The notes beneath the pieces are model-generated. The model did no database searches, had not been told where the DNA came from, and worked only from the letters and a program-made list of their open reading frames with translations. This document shows positions 25,276 through 33,823 of a stretch of DNA of 64,000 bases, one piece after another (position 1 is the stretch's first letter; each line of letters begins with the position of its first letter). Both the position numbers and the translations under genes were made by a program. The DNA is taken from positions 620,001 to 684,000 of the forward strand of contig JAUXVD010000008.1 in NCBI GenBank assembly GCA_030684575.1. The letters are read 5' to 3'. This DNA comes from Nitrospirota bacterium (lineage in GTDB: Bacteria > Nitrospirota > Nitrospiria > Nitrospirales > Nitrospiraceae).

Positions 25276-25479
25276 ATGCGATCCAGCATCGACATCAATA
25301 AGACTCTCTTGCTGAAGGCTCTGAAAGTCACCGGCCTTAGTACCAAAGGGGCAGTTGTTGCAGAAGGTCTTCGTCTGCTTATCAAAGTGAACGGGCAGGG
25401 AAGAATTCGTCGGCTTCGAGGGAAGATCGACTTTGTAGGACATGTGTTAAACGCAAGAATGGAGGATCGAGTTCAATGA
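25276..25479 (+). CDS. VapB-family antitoxin, orphan
   Basis: This 67-residue protein has a ribbon-helix-helix-type start (MRSSIDINKTLLLKALKVTG) followed by KGAVVAEGLRLLIKV and a C-terminal RRLRGKIDF, typical of VapB antitoxins that neutralise PIN-domain VapC ribonucleases. A VapC gene would normally follow. Here the next frame, overlapping by 4 bp, is DUF5069. The antitoxin is therefore a solitary remnant or a recruited regulator. The N terminus is intact, so DNA binding may persist. Confidence 0.75.
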   Translation: MRSSIDINKTLLLKALKVTGLSTKGAVVAEGLRLLIKVNGQGRIRRLRGKIDFVGHVLNARMEDRVQ

Positions 25480-25913
25480 GTGCTCAAACCTATCCCCGTA
25501 GTCCCAAAGCCCTGCTCGGTGGCATTGCCCACTTGGGGCGGTTGATCGATAAGGTTCGTCTGCGGCATGCAGGCAAGATTCAGGACTACAACTACATCAC
25601 CGCCGGGTTCGATAAGTACCTGGTCGATTTTCTGGCGATCGATCCGAAGGCCTTTGAGCAACAAGTATTGGCCGGTGGGACGGATGAGCAATTGCTCGCC
25701 TGGGTTGTGGCGAACGGCAAGCCGCATTCGCACGAGGAGATCGCCCAGTGGTCGCAGGGGCTGCTCTCGTCCGGTCCAAAAGATGACGCCACTCGTGCCA
25801 GGCTTCAGGTTCGGCTGGATGATGTTGCCAAGAAGCGTGGCGTCGCAGTCAGCTCGCTCCCTCCTGCCTCAACATGGGTGGATGCAATCGAACTCGACGA
25901 AGGGCGATTGTAG
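25476..25913 (+). CDS. DUF5069-domain protein
   Basis: This 145-residue soluble protein matches DUF5069 (conserved segments YPRSPKALLGGIAHLGRLID near the start and AGKIQDYNY, then GFDKYLVDFLAIDP). The family is small, unstudied and widespread in environmental bacteria. The ATG overlaps the stop of the VapB-like gene by 4 bp, implying coupled translation, which is unexpected for unrelated partners and probably reflects insertion of the island upstream. A broken copy of its 5' end lies at 22442. The stop codon TAG forms the first bases of repeat copy D. Confidence 0.85.
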   Translation: MSAQTYPRSPKALLGGIAHLGRLIDKVRLRHAGKIQDYNYITAGFDKYLVDFLAIDPKAFEQQVLAGGTDEQLLAWVVANGKPHSHEEIAQWSQGLLSSGPKDDATRARLQVRLDDVAKKRGVAVSSLPPASTWVDAIELDEGRL

Positions 25914-26100
25914 GCTGTTGAAAAAGTCCGCCAGCATCGTTCTCGCATCGTTCAGATCCTCAACGGGGACCCGGCCGCCTCACCACTCGGCGGCGCGCAC
26001 AGACTTGGTGCTCCTTATTCGTCGCACCGTGCGCCCCTGAGGGTACGCCTCCGGTCTTCACTCGCTGCGGCCTTGCTGAACGGCCTTTTTGAACAGCCTA
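25911..26100. repeat. structured intergenic repeat, copy D (with internal insertion)
   Basis: The outer stem TAGGCTGTT / AACAGCCTA begins at the DUF5069 stop codon. Arms AAAAAGTCCGCCAGC and GCTGAACGGCCTTTTT match the family. About 65-75 bp of extra GC-rich sequence separates CCTCAACG from GGGTACGCCTCCGG, making this the longest copy. Confidence 0.75.
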
Positions 26101-26385
26101 GGTGTAGGCTCTCAAATTCGCAGGCTGATTCATCTAGCGTTGAGGGGGTGAAAGCCTTGCCTTACCGTCATCTCACTCGGCTGTTTTCGTTGAGGCGGGA
26201 TGGAGGATAATGCAGCCAGACTGCCTCATTTTTTGTGCGGATTTGTTTTGTGACAGGGATGACCTTCTAGTTTATTGAGAAAATCGCACCGATTTGTAGG
26301 ATAACCGTGGCATCGGCCTTGCTTTAGTTGCGCCAACGGGATGGCTACCATCCCATTATTTGAACTACACCCAGGGAGGATTCGC

Positions 26386-26682
26386 ATGACCAGAACAGTA
26401 GCTTCGTTGACGGCTGCCGCCGTGTTGTACGCCTTTACCGGTGCCTTGGCCCAAGCGCCTGAAGCGGTTCCAGCTCCGGCAGCTCCGGCGCCTGCAGTCT
26501 CGGCTCCGGCAGCCGCTCCTGCTCCAGCGATGGAAGCGCCCAAGGGCGAGGGAGAGAAAGAGAAGCATGGCAAGAGCAAAAAGCACCGGAAAGATGGCGA
26601 GCATAAGAAGGGTGGAAAGCACAAAGAGAAGCACGCCGACAAGGACAAGCACGAAGATGGCGACAAGGGCGAGAAGCACTAA
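26386..26682 (+). CDS. secreted Ala/Pro- then Lys/His-rich protein
   Basis: This 98-residue protein has an N-terminal signal peptide (TRTVASLTAAAVLYAFTGAL, cleavage after ALA-Q expected). Next comes a linker of about 35 residues made of Ala-Pro repeats, then a tail of about 45 residues built from Lys, His, Asp, Glu and Gly (KHGKSKKHRKDGEHKKGGKH). The start at 26386 is set by GGGAGG upstream. The tail contains around ten His and could bind metal or polyanions; neither is shown. A strong terminator follows. No family is recognised. The composition rules out a folded enzyme. Confidence 0.75.
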   Translation: MTRTVASLTAAAVLYAFTGALAQAPEAVPAPAAPAPAVSAPAAAPAPAMEAPKGEGEKEKHGKSKKHRKDGEHKKGGKHKEKHADKDKHEDGDKGEKH

Positions 26683-26719
26683 GCGATAGCTTCATTCGGG
26701 CAGAATAGGTTGAAAACGA

Positions 26720-26759
26720 GGCGGTCGGTCCATCAGGGCCGGCCGCCTTCGTATTTTTA
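26720..26759 (+). terminator. rho-independent terminator
   Basis: A GC-rich hairpin GGCGGTCGGTC / GGGCCGGCCGCC with a CATCA loop is followed by TTCGTATTTTT. It lies 40 bp after the Lys/His-rich gene. Confidence 0.8.
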
Positions 26760-26980
26760 GGCAGGTGAGGGAGATTGCGAGGAAACGACTTCGGCCTTCA
26801 ATTCCGAACATCGAACTTCGGATCACGTCTTTCTCGTGCTTCGCGTTTCACGAGATGCGGGCCTTCCGCCATCGAAAGGGTTTCTATGTCAGAAAAGACT
26901 AGCAGGTTGTGGAAGAACGATACATGCAGGCTACTAGGTCAGTGATGTTCACGTCTGAAACAATAGGAGGCAATTGTGCA

Positions 26981-27100
26981 GGATGCTCAAAAAGTCCGTT
27001 CAGCAAGGCCGCAGCAAGTGAAGACCGGAGGCGTACCCTCAGGGGTACGTTGAGGATCTGAACGATACGAGAACGACGCTGACGGATTTTTTCAGCATCC
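26981..27100. repeat. structured intergenic repeat, copy E
   Basis: The outer stem GGATGCT / AGCATCC, arms AAAAAGTCCGTTCAGC / GCTGACGGATTTTTT and core GGCGTACCCTCAGGGGTACG are present. It ends one base before the stop codon of the convergent PilZ gene. Orientation is as in copy B. Confidence 0.78.
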
Positions 27101-27101
27101 G

Positions 27102-27470
27102 TTACGAGCTGACGGCGCTCAAGGTCGATATCGCGTAATCGGAATGGGCGGCTATTTCTATTGAGGGAAGGGTTTCAACAAGATCGGTGACTCGTTCACG
27201 GTCTCCGTGACTGTACCGGAGAAACTCCACTCCGAAGTGTCCGTCTTTACACCAGCGAACGACCGAGACTTCGACTGCCAGCGGGGATGGTTCCTGAGCC
27301 ACAGCAATCTGCAATGTGAGATAGGCCCCTGCGTTTAACGCGATGTCGCTGCGCAGCCTGCAACCCGTGGGCGAGAGGTCGAGCAACACCCCTTCTCCTG
27401 CGTCGGTATCGCTTTGGATACTGGCGAGGTAACCGACCGGCACTCGAAGGCGACATCGTGGTTTCATCAT
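27102..27470 (-). CDS. PilZ-domain protein
   Basis: This 122-residue protein consists of a single PilZ domain. The N-terminal arginines (MKPRCRLRVPVGY) and the DLSPTGCRL segment form the RxxxR...DxSxxG pattern that binds cyclic di-GMP in this family. A later segment VVRWCKDGHFGVEFL is a typical PilZ strand. It is probably a small cytoplasmic c-di-GMP receptor. Its output partner is unknown. The gene is monocistronic and its stop codon abuts structured repeat E. Confidence 0.82.
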   Translation of the reverse strand: MMKPRCRLRVPVGYLASIQSDTDAGEGVLLDLSPTGCRLRSDIALNAGAYLTLQIAVAQEPSPLAVEVSVVRWCKDGHFGVEFLRYSHGDRERVTDLVETLPSIEIAAHSDYAISTLSAVSS

Positions 27471-27609
27471 AAAAGTCTCCGTATTGCGTACTAGAGAGGA
27501 TATCGGCAGAGGCGAGAAAAACTTGATTTCCGGGCTAGGGAGGGAGGGCGCGACTCAAGTTTTCGGGGCATCTGACGAGGGGCCTGATGGCCCTTAGCTC
27601 GTTTCCGGC

Positions 27610-28242
27610 CTATTTTACTTCCATCCATTCGGTGCTCTGTGAGCGGAATACCAACATGCGAGTCGAGGTCCGGACCATACAGGCGTCGTGTGAGTCTTCC
27701 ACGGACAACACCTGTTCGTCGGTCGACCAGGGGATGGAGAAGATGCCGCCCGTATAAGCCGAAAAGGCCATGGCGCGTTCGGATGTGATCGCCACAGCGA
27801 CATGTCCCCGGCCATGCAGCTGTTTCACGGTCTCTCGGACTCCGAGCGGTTCAGCCGTCCAATGTCCTCGCCCCTCCTGGAATCCATAGACCCGCCGGTC
27901 GCTCTGCGCGAGAATTAATCGCGGTAAGACGTGATGGCGTCCGACCTGTTCCCCGCTGTCCAGCGGTACGTCTGTCCATCGCCGAAGCGCAGAAGAAAAT
28001 CCCAATAGCCGGTTGGAGGTCTGGGCGAATGCGGTATGTCCCCGTGCCTCTGTGACGATGACGGTTTCATTCAGCCCGAGCGATTCCTCCATTCCAGTCC
28101 CGCTGGACGGCAACGCAATGACTTTGCCTTGCATCACTGCGACCGTGACGTCACCGGCATGACTTTGGGTCACAGCCATGCCGGCAAAGAGGCAGAGGCT
28201 GCCGGCCAGGCCACAGAGGAGTCGAAAGGTCAGGAGATTCAT
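27610..28242 (-). CDS. secreted protein of unknown function
   Basis: This protein of about 210 residues has a signal peptide (LLTFRLLCGLAGSLCLFAGM, cleavage near SHA-G). The mature part is beta-rich with repeated segments ending in surface-type strands (GHTAFAQTSNRLLGFSS, GHVAVAITSERAMAFSA, TSTRMLVFRSQ), suggesting about four internal repeats of a propeller- or beta-strand-like unit. The start at 28242 is supported by GGAGG 6 bp upstream; a longer frame exists but lacks such a site. No family is recognised. Confidence 0.7.
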   Translation of the reverse strand: MNLLTFRLLCGLAGSLCLFAGMAVTQSHAGDVTVAVMQGKVIALPSSGTGMEESLGLNETVIVTEARGHTAFAQTSNRLLGFSSALRRWTDVPLDSGEQVGRHHVLPRLILAQSDRRVYGFQEGRGHWTAEPLGVRETVKQLHGRGHVAVAITSERAMAFSAYTGGIFSIPWSTDEQVLSVEDSHDACMVRTSTRMLVFRSQSTEWMEVK

Positions 28243-28370
28243 CGAGGGCCTCCAGGAAGAGGGCATTTTACGATAACACAAGTGTGAACAGGATAGGCCG
28301 AAGGCCCATGGCCTGACGTGCGATGGCGCTGAGGAAGAGAAATATAATGACAGGCGAACGCAGAAGGGAT

Positions 28371-28802
28371 TTACGCGGGGATGTTGGTCAGCAGCTTTTT
28401 GACTTCGACGTGGGCGAAGATGACGTCCGGTTCCCGCTGAAGCGCTTCGTAATAACACCGCTCGAATCCGTCTCCTTCCTCCGAAGGACGGATGAGGGCT
28501 CGGGCTTCTATGAGAAAGTGCTCGACCTCAACGGGCGACAGCTCTGACTCAATGTCGAGCAGGTCGTCGATGCTCACCACGAGTTGAGAGATGGGGTGCA
28601 GCCAGGTAAACCAAGGGTCGTTCAACACCAATTGCAGCAGTTGGCCGCTGGATGCCACGCGGCCATTGATGCGTTCGTAGGTGACTTGTTCTGCCAGAAT
28701 GAGGGCCTTATGGAGCCCCAAGAGTCCTCCTCGTACATTGAGGAGTTTCGTCCGGAGCGGGCAGGATTGCTGGGTTCTAGTTTTGTGCGATACAGACGCC
28801 AT
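28371..28802 (-). CDS. conserved hypothetical protein, paralogue 1
   Basis: This 143-residue soluble helical protein is clearly related to the protein at 28965-29399. Shared segments are AEQVTYERINGRVASS, LVLNDPWFTWLHPISQLV and EGDGFERCYYEAL. The region 28803-28964 separates the two. No known domain can be named, although the DPWFTWL and GDGFERxYYEAL motifs look family-specific. The start region is AT-rich and lacks a strong ribosome-binding site, so the exact N terminus is uncertain. Confidence 0.7.
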   Translation of the reverse strand: MASVSHKTRTQQSCPLRTKLLNVRGGLLGLHKALILAEQVTYERINGRVASSGQLLQLVLNDPWFTWLHPISQLVVSIDDLLDIESELSPVEVEHFLIEARALIRPSEEGDGFERCYYEALQREPDVIFAHVEVKKLLTNIPA

Positions 28803-28964
28803 GAAATTATTTTAGCAGGTTATTCTAAAAATGGTGGCCGTCGAATATTTTTTTCGAAGGCCGCTCTCCGTCATGATGTGCCTATCGGCATATTCACTTC
28901 CACTCTGTAGTGTCATGAACAGATCGTGAGCTGGCGAGAGGCGAGCGGCTTGCGCGGGAGGACG

Positions 28965-29399
28965 TTAGGCGGCTTTGGGTAAGAGAACGCGCGTGACCTG
29001 GAAGTGGGCGAGTACGACATCGGGAGCTCGGTTGAGCGCCTCGTAGTAGGCACGCTCGAATCCGTCTCCCTCAATCGAGGGGCGGGTCAAGGTACGCACC
29101 TCGGACACAAGGTGTTGGACATTTTCACTCGTGATGTCGAAGGCGTCATCTTCGAGCAGTTGATCGATCCGGACCAACAGATCCAGGAGGGGGCAGAGCC
29201 AGGTAAACCAGGGGTCTTTGAGCACCAACCGAATGAGCTCGTCCGTCGAGTCGACGTGGCCATGGATGCGCTCGTAGGTGAGCCGTTCCGCCACAATCAA
29301 CGCGCTATAGAGAGACAACAGTTTCTGATGCACCTCTCGCATCGTGTGGCGCAGAGGATCTGGATGGGGAGCCCGACTGGATCGTGATGCCGTTGCCAT
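28965..29399 (-). CDS. conserved hypothetical protein, paralogue 2
   Basis: This 144-residue protein is paralogous to the gene downstream on the same strand, with the same LVLKDPWFTWLCPLLDLLV and EGDGFERAYYEALNRAPDV motifs. The start at 29399 (MATASRSSRAPHPDP) is chosen because the longer upstream frame overlaps a separate zinc-ribbon gene. It is helical, without signal or membrane segments. The two genes look like a tandem duplication that has diverged; function is unknown. Confidence 0.7.
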   Translation of the reverse strand: MATASRSSRAPHPDPLRHTMREVHQKLLSLYSALIVAERLTYERIHGHVDSTDELIRLVLKDPWFTWLCPLLDLLVRIDQLLEDDAFDITSENVQHLVSEVRTLTRPSIEGDGFERAYYEALNRAPDVVLAHFQVTRVLLPKAA

Positions 29400-29455
29400 A
29401 GTGTAAGTGTAGCAGGCCCCTTGTGCCGGGAGAGATTCCGGGTGGACCAGGATGG

Positions 29456-29620
29456 TTATCCCTCGAAGTAGACCACGACGGTGGTTTTCTGGCACGAACA
29501 GCAGGCACCTTCTTTCGTCATTGGAACCTTGCCGTCGCTCTCCGCCGCTTTGATCTGCGGGTCCTGTACCCGTCCCACCTTGTTGTAACAGTCGCTGCAA
29601 TAGGTTGCTGTCTGTCCCAT
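29456..29620 (-). CDS. small zinc-ribbon-like protein
   Basis: This 54-residue protein is encoded in a frame too short for most gene finders. It starts MGQTATYCSDCYNKVGRVQD and later has EGACCSCQKTTVVVYFEG. The two Cys-x2-Cys pairs (CSDC and CCSC) are the pattern of a zinc ribbon. The ATG is preceded by a strong AAGGAGGG at 3-5 bp. The frame lies inside a longer open frame on the same strand that would start further upstream, but the ribosome-binding site and the Cys pairs favour this one. Confidence 0.72.
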   Translation of the reverse strand: MGQTATYCSDCYNKVGRVQDPQIKAAESDGKVPMTKEGACCSCQKTTVVVYFEG

Positions 29621-29781
29621 CGTCCCTCCTTGGACTCTGTCGCACAGTGAATTGCGCGGCGTTGAACTGCCCGGAATATGGAGCGAATAGGTGCGATGAA
29701 ACAGACAACAATAGTTGAAGTATAGCGCCTGTTGCGGATTTGGCTAGGGAGTGAGGGGCGATACGAGCGATGGATTGGCGT

Positions 29782-30459
29782 TTAGGGGGCTATCCGAGTG
29801 GCGAATTGCGAGAACAATTCGCCCGCGAGGTAGTCGGTATCGGTTGGGTCGACGGCATCCTTGCGGCGAAGATAGTCGTTGAGGATTCGGCCATCGGCGG
29901 TTTTGTGCACGTGCGGGAGGGCGAGATTCATATGATACCGTTCAACGGCGCCGGCTACGCGGCTGATGAAGACGACGGTGCCGTCCTGGTCCTGCCGTTC
30001 GACGATGCCGACGTGCGTCAACGGGTCGTTCACCTTGCCGTCTCTGTTGAAGTCCCAGGTGTTGTCGAAAAATACGAGGTCGCCTGGATGGACCAGGGGG
30101 CCCTGGTGGAACGTGCCTTGTTGGCGTATGTGGGCATGGATGATCCGGACCCCGTTGGCGTGACGGGCGCTGGACCCGCCTTGATAGAGATCGATTCCGT
30201 GCTTGAGATAAATGGCGCGAGTGACTCCGGCGCAGTCGTAGGCGATGCGGCGGCCATTCACGTCGATGGTGCGGGCGCCGATGAGCTGCGTTGCGGTGCG
30301 GACGATGGCCGTTTGCCGGGGCGTCGCGTCCACCGTTCGGCAGCAGTCCTGACCGTCCTGCGCAATTCCTTGCGTGCGATCTCTGGCGACGCCGGCACAG
30401 CCGACGAGCGTCACAATCGCGAGAGTCGTGAGGATGAAGAGGAATCGCATAGGTCTCAC
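29782..30459 (-). CDS. NlpC/P60-like lipoprotein
   Basis: This protein of about 225 residues has a lipoprotein signal (FLFILTTLAIVTLVGC, lipobox LVGC) and an NlpC/P60/CHAP-type papain fold. The likely catalytic Cys is in IAYDCAGVTRAIYL, followed by VHPGDLVFFDNTWD and the His in LTHVGIVERQDQDG. Family members cleave peptidoglycan peptides or act as amidases in the periplasm. The GTG at 30459 overlaps the stop of the upstream ATPase by 4 bp (GTGA); an ATG at 30450 is an alternative. The coupling suggests a shared role with the Ycf46-like ATPase. Confidence 0.78.
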   Translation of the reverse strand: MRPMRFLFILTTLAIVTLVGCAGVARDRTQGIAQDGQDCCRTVDATPRQTAIVRTATQLIGARTIDVNGRRIAYDCAGVTRAIYLKHGIDLYQGGSSARHANGVRIIHAHIRQQGTFHQGPLVHPGDLVFFDNTWDFNRDGKVNDPLTHVGIVERQDQDGTVVFISRVAGAVERYHMNLALPHVHKTADGRILNDYLRRKDAVDPTDTDYLAGELFSQFATRIAP

Positions 30460-32018
30460 CGTACGTTGACGAACCGGCCTTGCGCCATTGTTCTGAGCTG
30501 GTCGATATCCTCGCGTCGAGTGACGGAGAGTGGCACAGTATGGGTCAGTTCTTCAATCAACAGGTCGGTGGTTAACGGTGTTTTTTGATGGAGGGCGCGG
30601 TAGAGAGCCGCGACCACAGCCTGTTCGATTTCCGAGCCGCTGAAGCCATCGCTGGCGCTGACGATTTTCCCCACATCGAATTTCGTGCGATCCTGCTTGC
30701 GAAGGCCGAGGTGGATATTCCAGATAGCCTCTCGTTCGCCGTCGTCCGGCAGGTCCACGAAGAAGATCTCATCGAACCGGCCCTTGCGAAGGAGTTCGGG
30801 GGGAAGCAATGAAAGATTGTTGGCGGTGGCGACGACGAAGACTTCCTGTTTCTTTTCCTGAAGCCAGGTGAGGAATGCGCCGAACAGCCGGCGGCTCAAG
30901 CCTGCATCGGCATCGCCGCTTCCGCCCCCTGAGGCCATCGCCTTTTCGATTTCATCGAGCCAGAGGACGATAGGGGACAGCGACTCAGCCATCTCGATCG
31001 CCTTGCGGAAGTTCTTTTCCGACTCACCGACGAATTTATCGAACAACCGGCCCGCGTCCAGCTTCAGGAGCGGAAGTTGCCATTCCCGCGCAATGGCTTT
31101 GGCCGCCAGCGATTTGCCGCAGCCCGGCACGCCCACCAGCATGATGCCGCGCGGGGGTGTGAGGTTGAGCGCTTTCGCTTCTGCGGTAAAACCGACTTTC
31201 GCGCGTTCCAGCCAGGATTTCAGATTGGCGAACCCGCCCAGTTCGAACCGGTTGTCTTCGAGCGGATAGTATTCAAGCAGGCCGCCGTCTTTAATCGCCT
31301 GCACCTTCCGTTTCAGAATCTTTTGCACGTCGCCGGCGGAGAGGGTGCCGTCTTCGATCACGCATTGCGTGATGACCTGCCGCGCCTGATGGAGCGTCAG
31401 TCCCTGTAACGCGCGGAGGATGGCGTCACGCTCGTCGGCCGATGGCCCCTGGTCCGCCTGCTTGGATTCACTGATGGCGCTGAGCATGCTTTGCACGACG
31501 GTGGTTGACCGGGGGCGACGGGGCGAGGTTCTGGAGTTGAGCGATTGCAGGACGCTCTGGAGCATGGCGAGTAATTCCTGTCGGTCCGGCAGTTGCAAGT
31601 CGAGACGGACGGCGATCTTTTCAATATCGAGCGGCAGAGCAATGGGATGGCCCGTCAGCACGCAGGTGGCACGCGACCGGCCGAAGTGATGACTGACTTC
31701 CCGTAACTGCCGCGCCACAGCGGCATCCTGTAAGTGCGGAACCAGGTCCTTGAGCCAGAAGACTCCTTCCACGGTCAGTCCATTGAGGTGCTGCAGCAGG
31801 GCCAGCGGGGTGGCGGTCATCTTGCTCAGACCGGGACCGTCGTCGGTGCGGGTGAGCCCTCTGGTGACGGACCACTCGAAGAGCGGCATGCGTTCCTGCG
31901 CGGCCACGGATTGCAGCAAGGTGAGGACTCGCTCTTCCTCCACCGTCTCGATGACGATCAGGGGGTGGGACGAGCGGATCAGGGTGCGGAGATCGTGGAC
32001 GCTGGTTGAGAGAGCCAT
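30456..32018 (-). CDS. Ycf46-like AAA+ ATPase
   Basis: This 520-residue protein has a C-terminal AAA+ domain: Walker [16 protein letters not shown], Walker [14 protein letters not shown] with the catalytic Glu, sensor 1 VVATANN and an Arg finger region [11 protein letters not shown]. The N-terminal half (residues 1-240) resembles the Ycf46 family of cyanobacteria and other bacteria ([20 protein letters not shown]). Ycf46 proteins have been linked to stress and photosynthesis-related regulation, but their substrates are unknown. The gene is followed by the NlpC/P60 lipoprotein (4-bp overlap). Confidence 0.88.
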   Translation of the reverse strand: MALSTSVHDLRTLIRSSHPLIVIETVEEERVLTLLQSVAAQERMPLFEWSVTRGLTRTDDGPGLSKMTATPLALLQHLNGLTVEGVFWLKDLVPHLQDAAVARQLREVSHHFGRSRATCVLTGHPIALPLDIEKIAVRLDLQLPDRQELLAMLQSVLQSLNSRTSPRRPRSTTVVQSMLSAISESKQADQGPSADERDAILRALQGLTLHQARQVITQCVIEDGTLSAGDVQKILKRKVQAIKDGGLLEYYPLEDNRFELGGFANLKSWLERAKVGFTAEAKALNLTPPRGIMLVGVPGCGKSLAAKAIAREWQLPLLKLDAGRLFDKFVGESEKNFRKAIEMAESLSPIVLWLDEIEKAMASGGGSGDADAGLSRRLFGAFLTWLQEKKQEVFVVATANNLSLLPPELLRKGRFDEIFFVDLPDDGEREAIWNIHLGLRKQDRTKFDVGKIVSASDGFSGSEIEQAVVAALYRALHQKTPLTTDLLIEELTHTVPLSVTRREDIDQLRTMAQGRFVNVR

Positions 32019-32081
32019 AGGAGAGGAATGCTAGCACGCGGCTCGCGCTGCACCAAGGAAAGGGCGCTTTGCTGCGTTGCG

Positions 32082-32981
32082 TTATGGCGTCGTGGCGGCC
32101 GGCGATTGCGCACAACGGAACCCGATAGTCGGGGAACGTTGATCCATGGGTGCCCCGCTGCGTGTGGCGGTGCGGAGCATGATCGCATTGCTTCTCCATG
32201 ACCCGCCGCGCAGGCTCTTGTACCGGCCGCTGGTCGGGCCTGGTGGATTACGTTCCGGCATATAGGCGTAGTAATCGAATCCGAACCAGTCCTGCGTCCA
32301 TTCGGCGACGTTCCCCGCCATATGATGGAGTCCAAAGGGGCTTTTCCCTACTTCGTTCGAATCCACGGCTGCGAGAATAGGGATTTCATGGACGTGGTGC
32401 TGGTCGAACATGGCGCGGGTTTGGTCGGGGTCGGCTTGGCCCCAGGGGAAGAGGCCGCCGTCCTGTCCTCGCGCCGCTTTCTCCCATTCCGCCTCCGTCG
32501 GGAGCCGTTTGCCCGTTGCGGCGCACAATTCTTTGGCCTCAGTCCAGGTGACATAGAGCGCCGGCCACCGGCTGAGGGTCTCGTCTGTCACGGAGTGAAT
32601 CGTGATGACGTGCCAGATGAGCTTTTGCAGCTCGTTCGAGGGATGGAGTTTTCGCTGGTGGAGAAACACGAGATATTCGCCGAGGCTCACTTCATCGCGA
32701 TCGATCGCGTAGGCATCCAGCCAGACTCGATGTTGAGGCAGTTCCGTATCGTCGAACTGCGTCCAATGTCCATAGGGATCGTCGTCGACTCGTTTGCTGC
32801 CGAGCAAGAAGTGACCGGCGGGAATGGTGATCACCGGTGACGGCTTGGCCAGAGCCGCGATTCCGGCCAAATGGCGAGCCAGTTCCGGTGACGACTTTGC
32901 TCCGGCTCCTTCGGCCTGCTGCTGTCCCGCGATGAGGAGGAGGGCGAATGCAGCTACGAGCCCTGGACGAGAGCAGCGCAT
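32082..32981 (-). CDS. formylglycine-generating enzyme-like (SUMF1) lipoprotein or secreted protein
   Basis: This 299-residue protein has an N-terminal hydrophobic signal (SRPGLVAAFALLLIAG) and a SUMF1/FGE-type domain. Diagnostic segments are IPAGHFLLGSKRVDDDPYG, GKRLPTEAEWEKAARG, FGLHHMAGNVAEWTQDW and a C-terminal SLRGGSWRSNA, then GFRCA. Most bacterial members are not sulfatase activators and have diverse roles; no sulfatase lies nearby. The gene is separated by about 60 bp from the Ycf46-like gene downstream and shares a 1-bp overlap (TGATG) with the upstream lipoprotein gene. Confidence 0.88.
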   Translation of the reverse strand: MRCSRPGLVAAFALLLIAGQQQAEGAGAKSSPELARHLAGIAALAKPSPVITIPAGHFLLGSKRVDDDPYGHWTQFDDTELPQHRVWLDAYAIDRDEVSLGEYLVFLHQRKLHPSNELQKLIWHVITIHSVTDETLSRWPALYVTWTEAKELCAATGKRLPTEAEWEKAARGQDGGLFPWGQADPDQTRAMFDQHHVHEIPILAAVDSNEVGKSPFGLHHMAGNVAEWTQDWFGFDYYAYMPERNPPGPTSGRYKSLRGGSWRSNAIMLRTATRSGAPMDQRSPTIGFRCAQSPAATTP

Positions 32982-33751
32982 CAGGTCTTGTTGGCGGCGG
33001 CTAAAGCCTTGTTGATTTCCCCGATGAGGCTCCGCTCGATTTCTGCCGCCTCTTCCGCGCTCACGCTGAGGATGCGTCCACCCTGAGCGAGCTTTTCAAA
33101 ATCGGCCTTGACGCTGAGTCTGGTGATATTCGAGGGCAAGGTCTGGATCGACACGACATATTGATTCCGGAAGCCCGCGACTTCCAACGAGGCCGGAGGG
33201 GAGACTTTCCGCTCCGTGACGTAGACCGCTTTCTGATCGGTCTTGATGCTCACCTTGATGTGGTACCCATGGCGGATGAGGGCCTCTTCCGCCATCTTCG
33301 CGACTGCGCTCAAGGGGCGCGGAATGTCGTCAATCTGGGTTCCTTTTTCCTCAACGTGGATATTCTGCGCGATGTGCGCGGCGGCGGTCTTTTGGACATC
33401 GGCGCTCAGTTTTTTGGTCTGAGCGACTTGTACCGTCAGATTGTCGGCGGCGACTTTGGCCTCGGCCCTGGCACTCTCAGTCGATTTCTTCGCGTCGCGT
33501 AACTCCTGGTTCAGCAGGTCGATCTGTTGCTGCATGACTTTGTTGCCGTCCTGCAGCGAGGTGACCACCGACTCCTGCTTGGCCAGTTGCTTGCGGAGCG
33601 ACTCATTGTCGGCTTTGAACGGCGAGTCGTCCGGCTTGCACCCACTGGTCACGACACAGAGCGCAATCGTTCCGATCCACACCATCCACTGGTTCAACTT
33701 CGGCTTGTTTCGCACAATACGATCCTCCAACGAATGGGTCCGATTATCCAC
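32981..33751 (-). CDS. lipoprotein with coiled coil
   Basis: This protein of up to 256 residues has a signal ending in a lipobox (WIGTIALCVVTSGC, TSGC). A long coiled coil covers roughly residues 45-130 (ESLRKQLAKQESVVTSL, then QQQIDLLNQELRDAKKSTE). The C-terminal half is a mixed alpha/beta domain of no known family (HGYHIKVSIKTDQKAVYVTE). An internal ATG at 33685 would give a more usual signal-peptide length. It is translationally coupled to the FGE-like gene downstream, so the pair probably acts together in the periplasm. Confidence 0.72.
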   Translation of the reverse strand: MDNRTHSLEDRIVRNKPKLNQWMVWIGTIALCVVTSGCKPDDSPFKADNESLRKQLAKQESVVTSLQDGNKVMQQQIDLLNQELRDAKKSTESARAEAKVAADNLTVQVAQTKKLSADVQKTAAAHIAQNIHVEEKGTQIDDIPRPLSAVAKMAEEALIRHGYHIKVSIKTDQKAVYVTERKVSPPASLEVAGFRNQYVVSIQTLPSNITRLSVKADFEKLAQGGRILSVSAEEAAEIERSLIGEINKALAAANKT

Positions 33752-33823
33752 GCTTCACGCTGACTTGTCCACGCCGGAATCCATGAATTGACCCTGTGTC
33801 CTGCAGGACGGTATGCTCGATTC

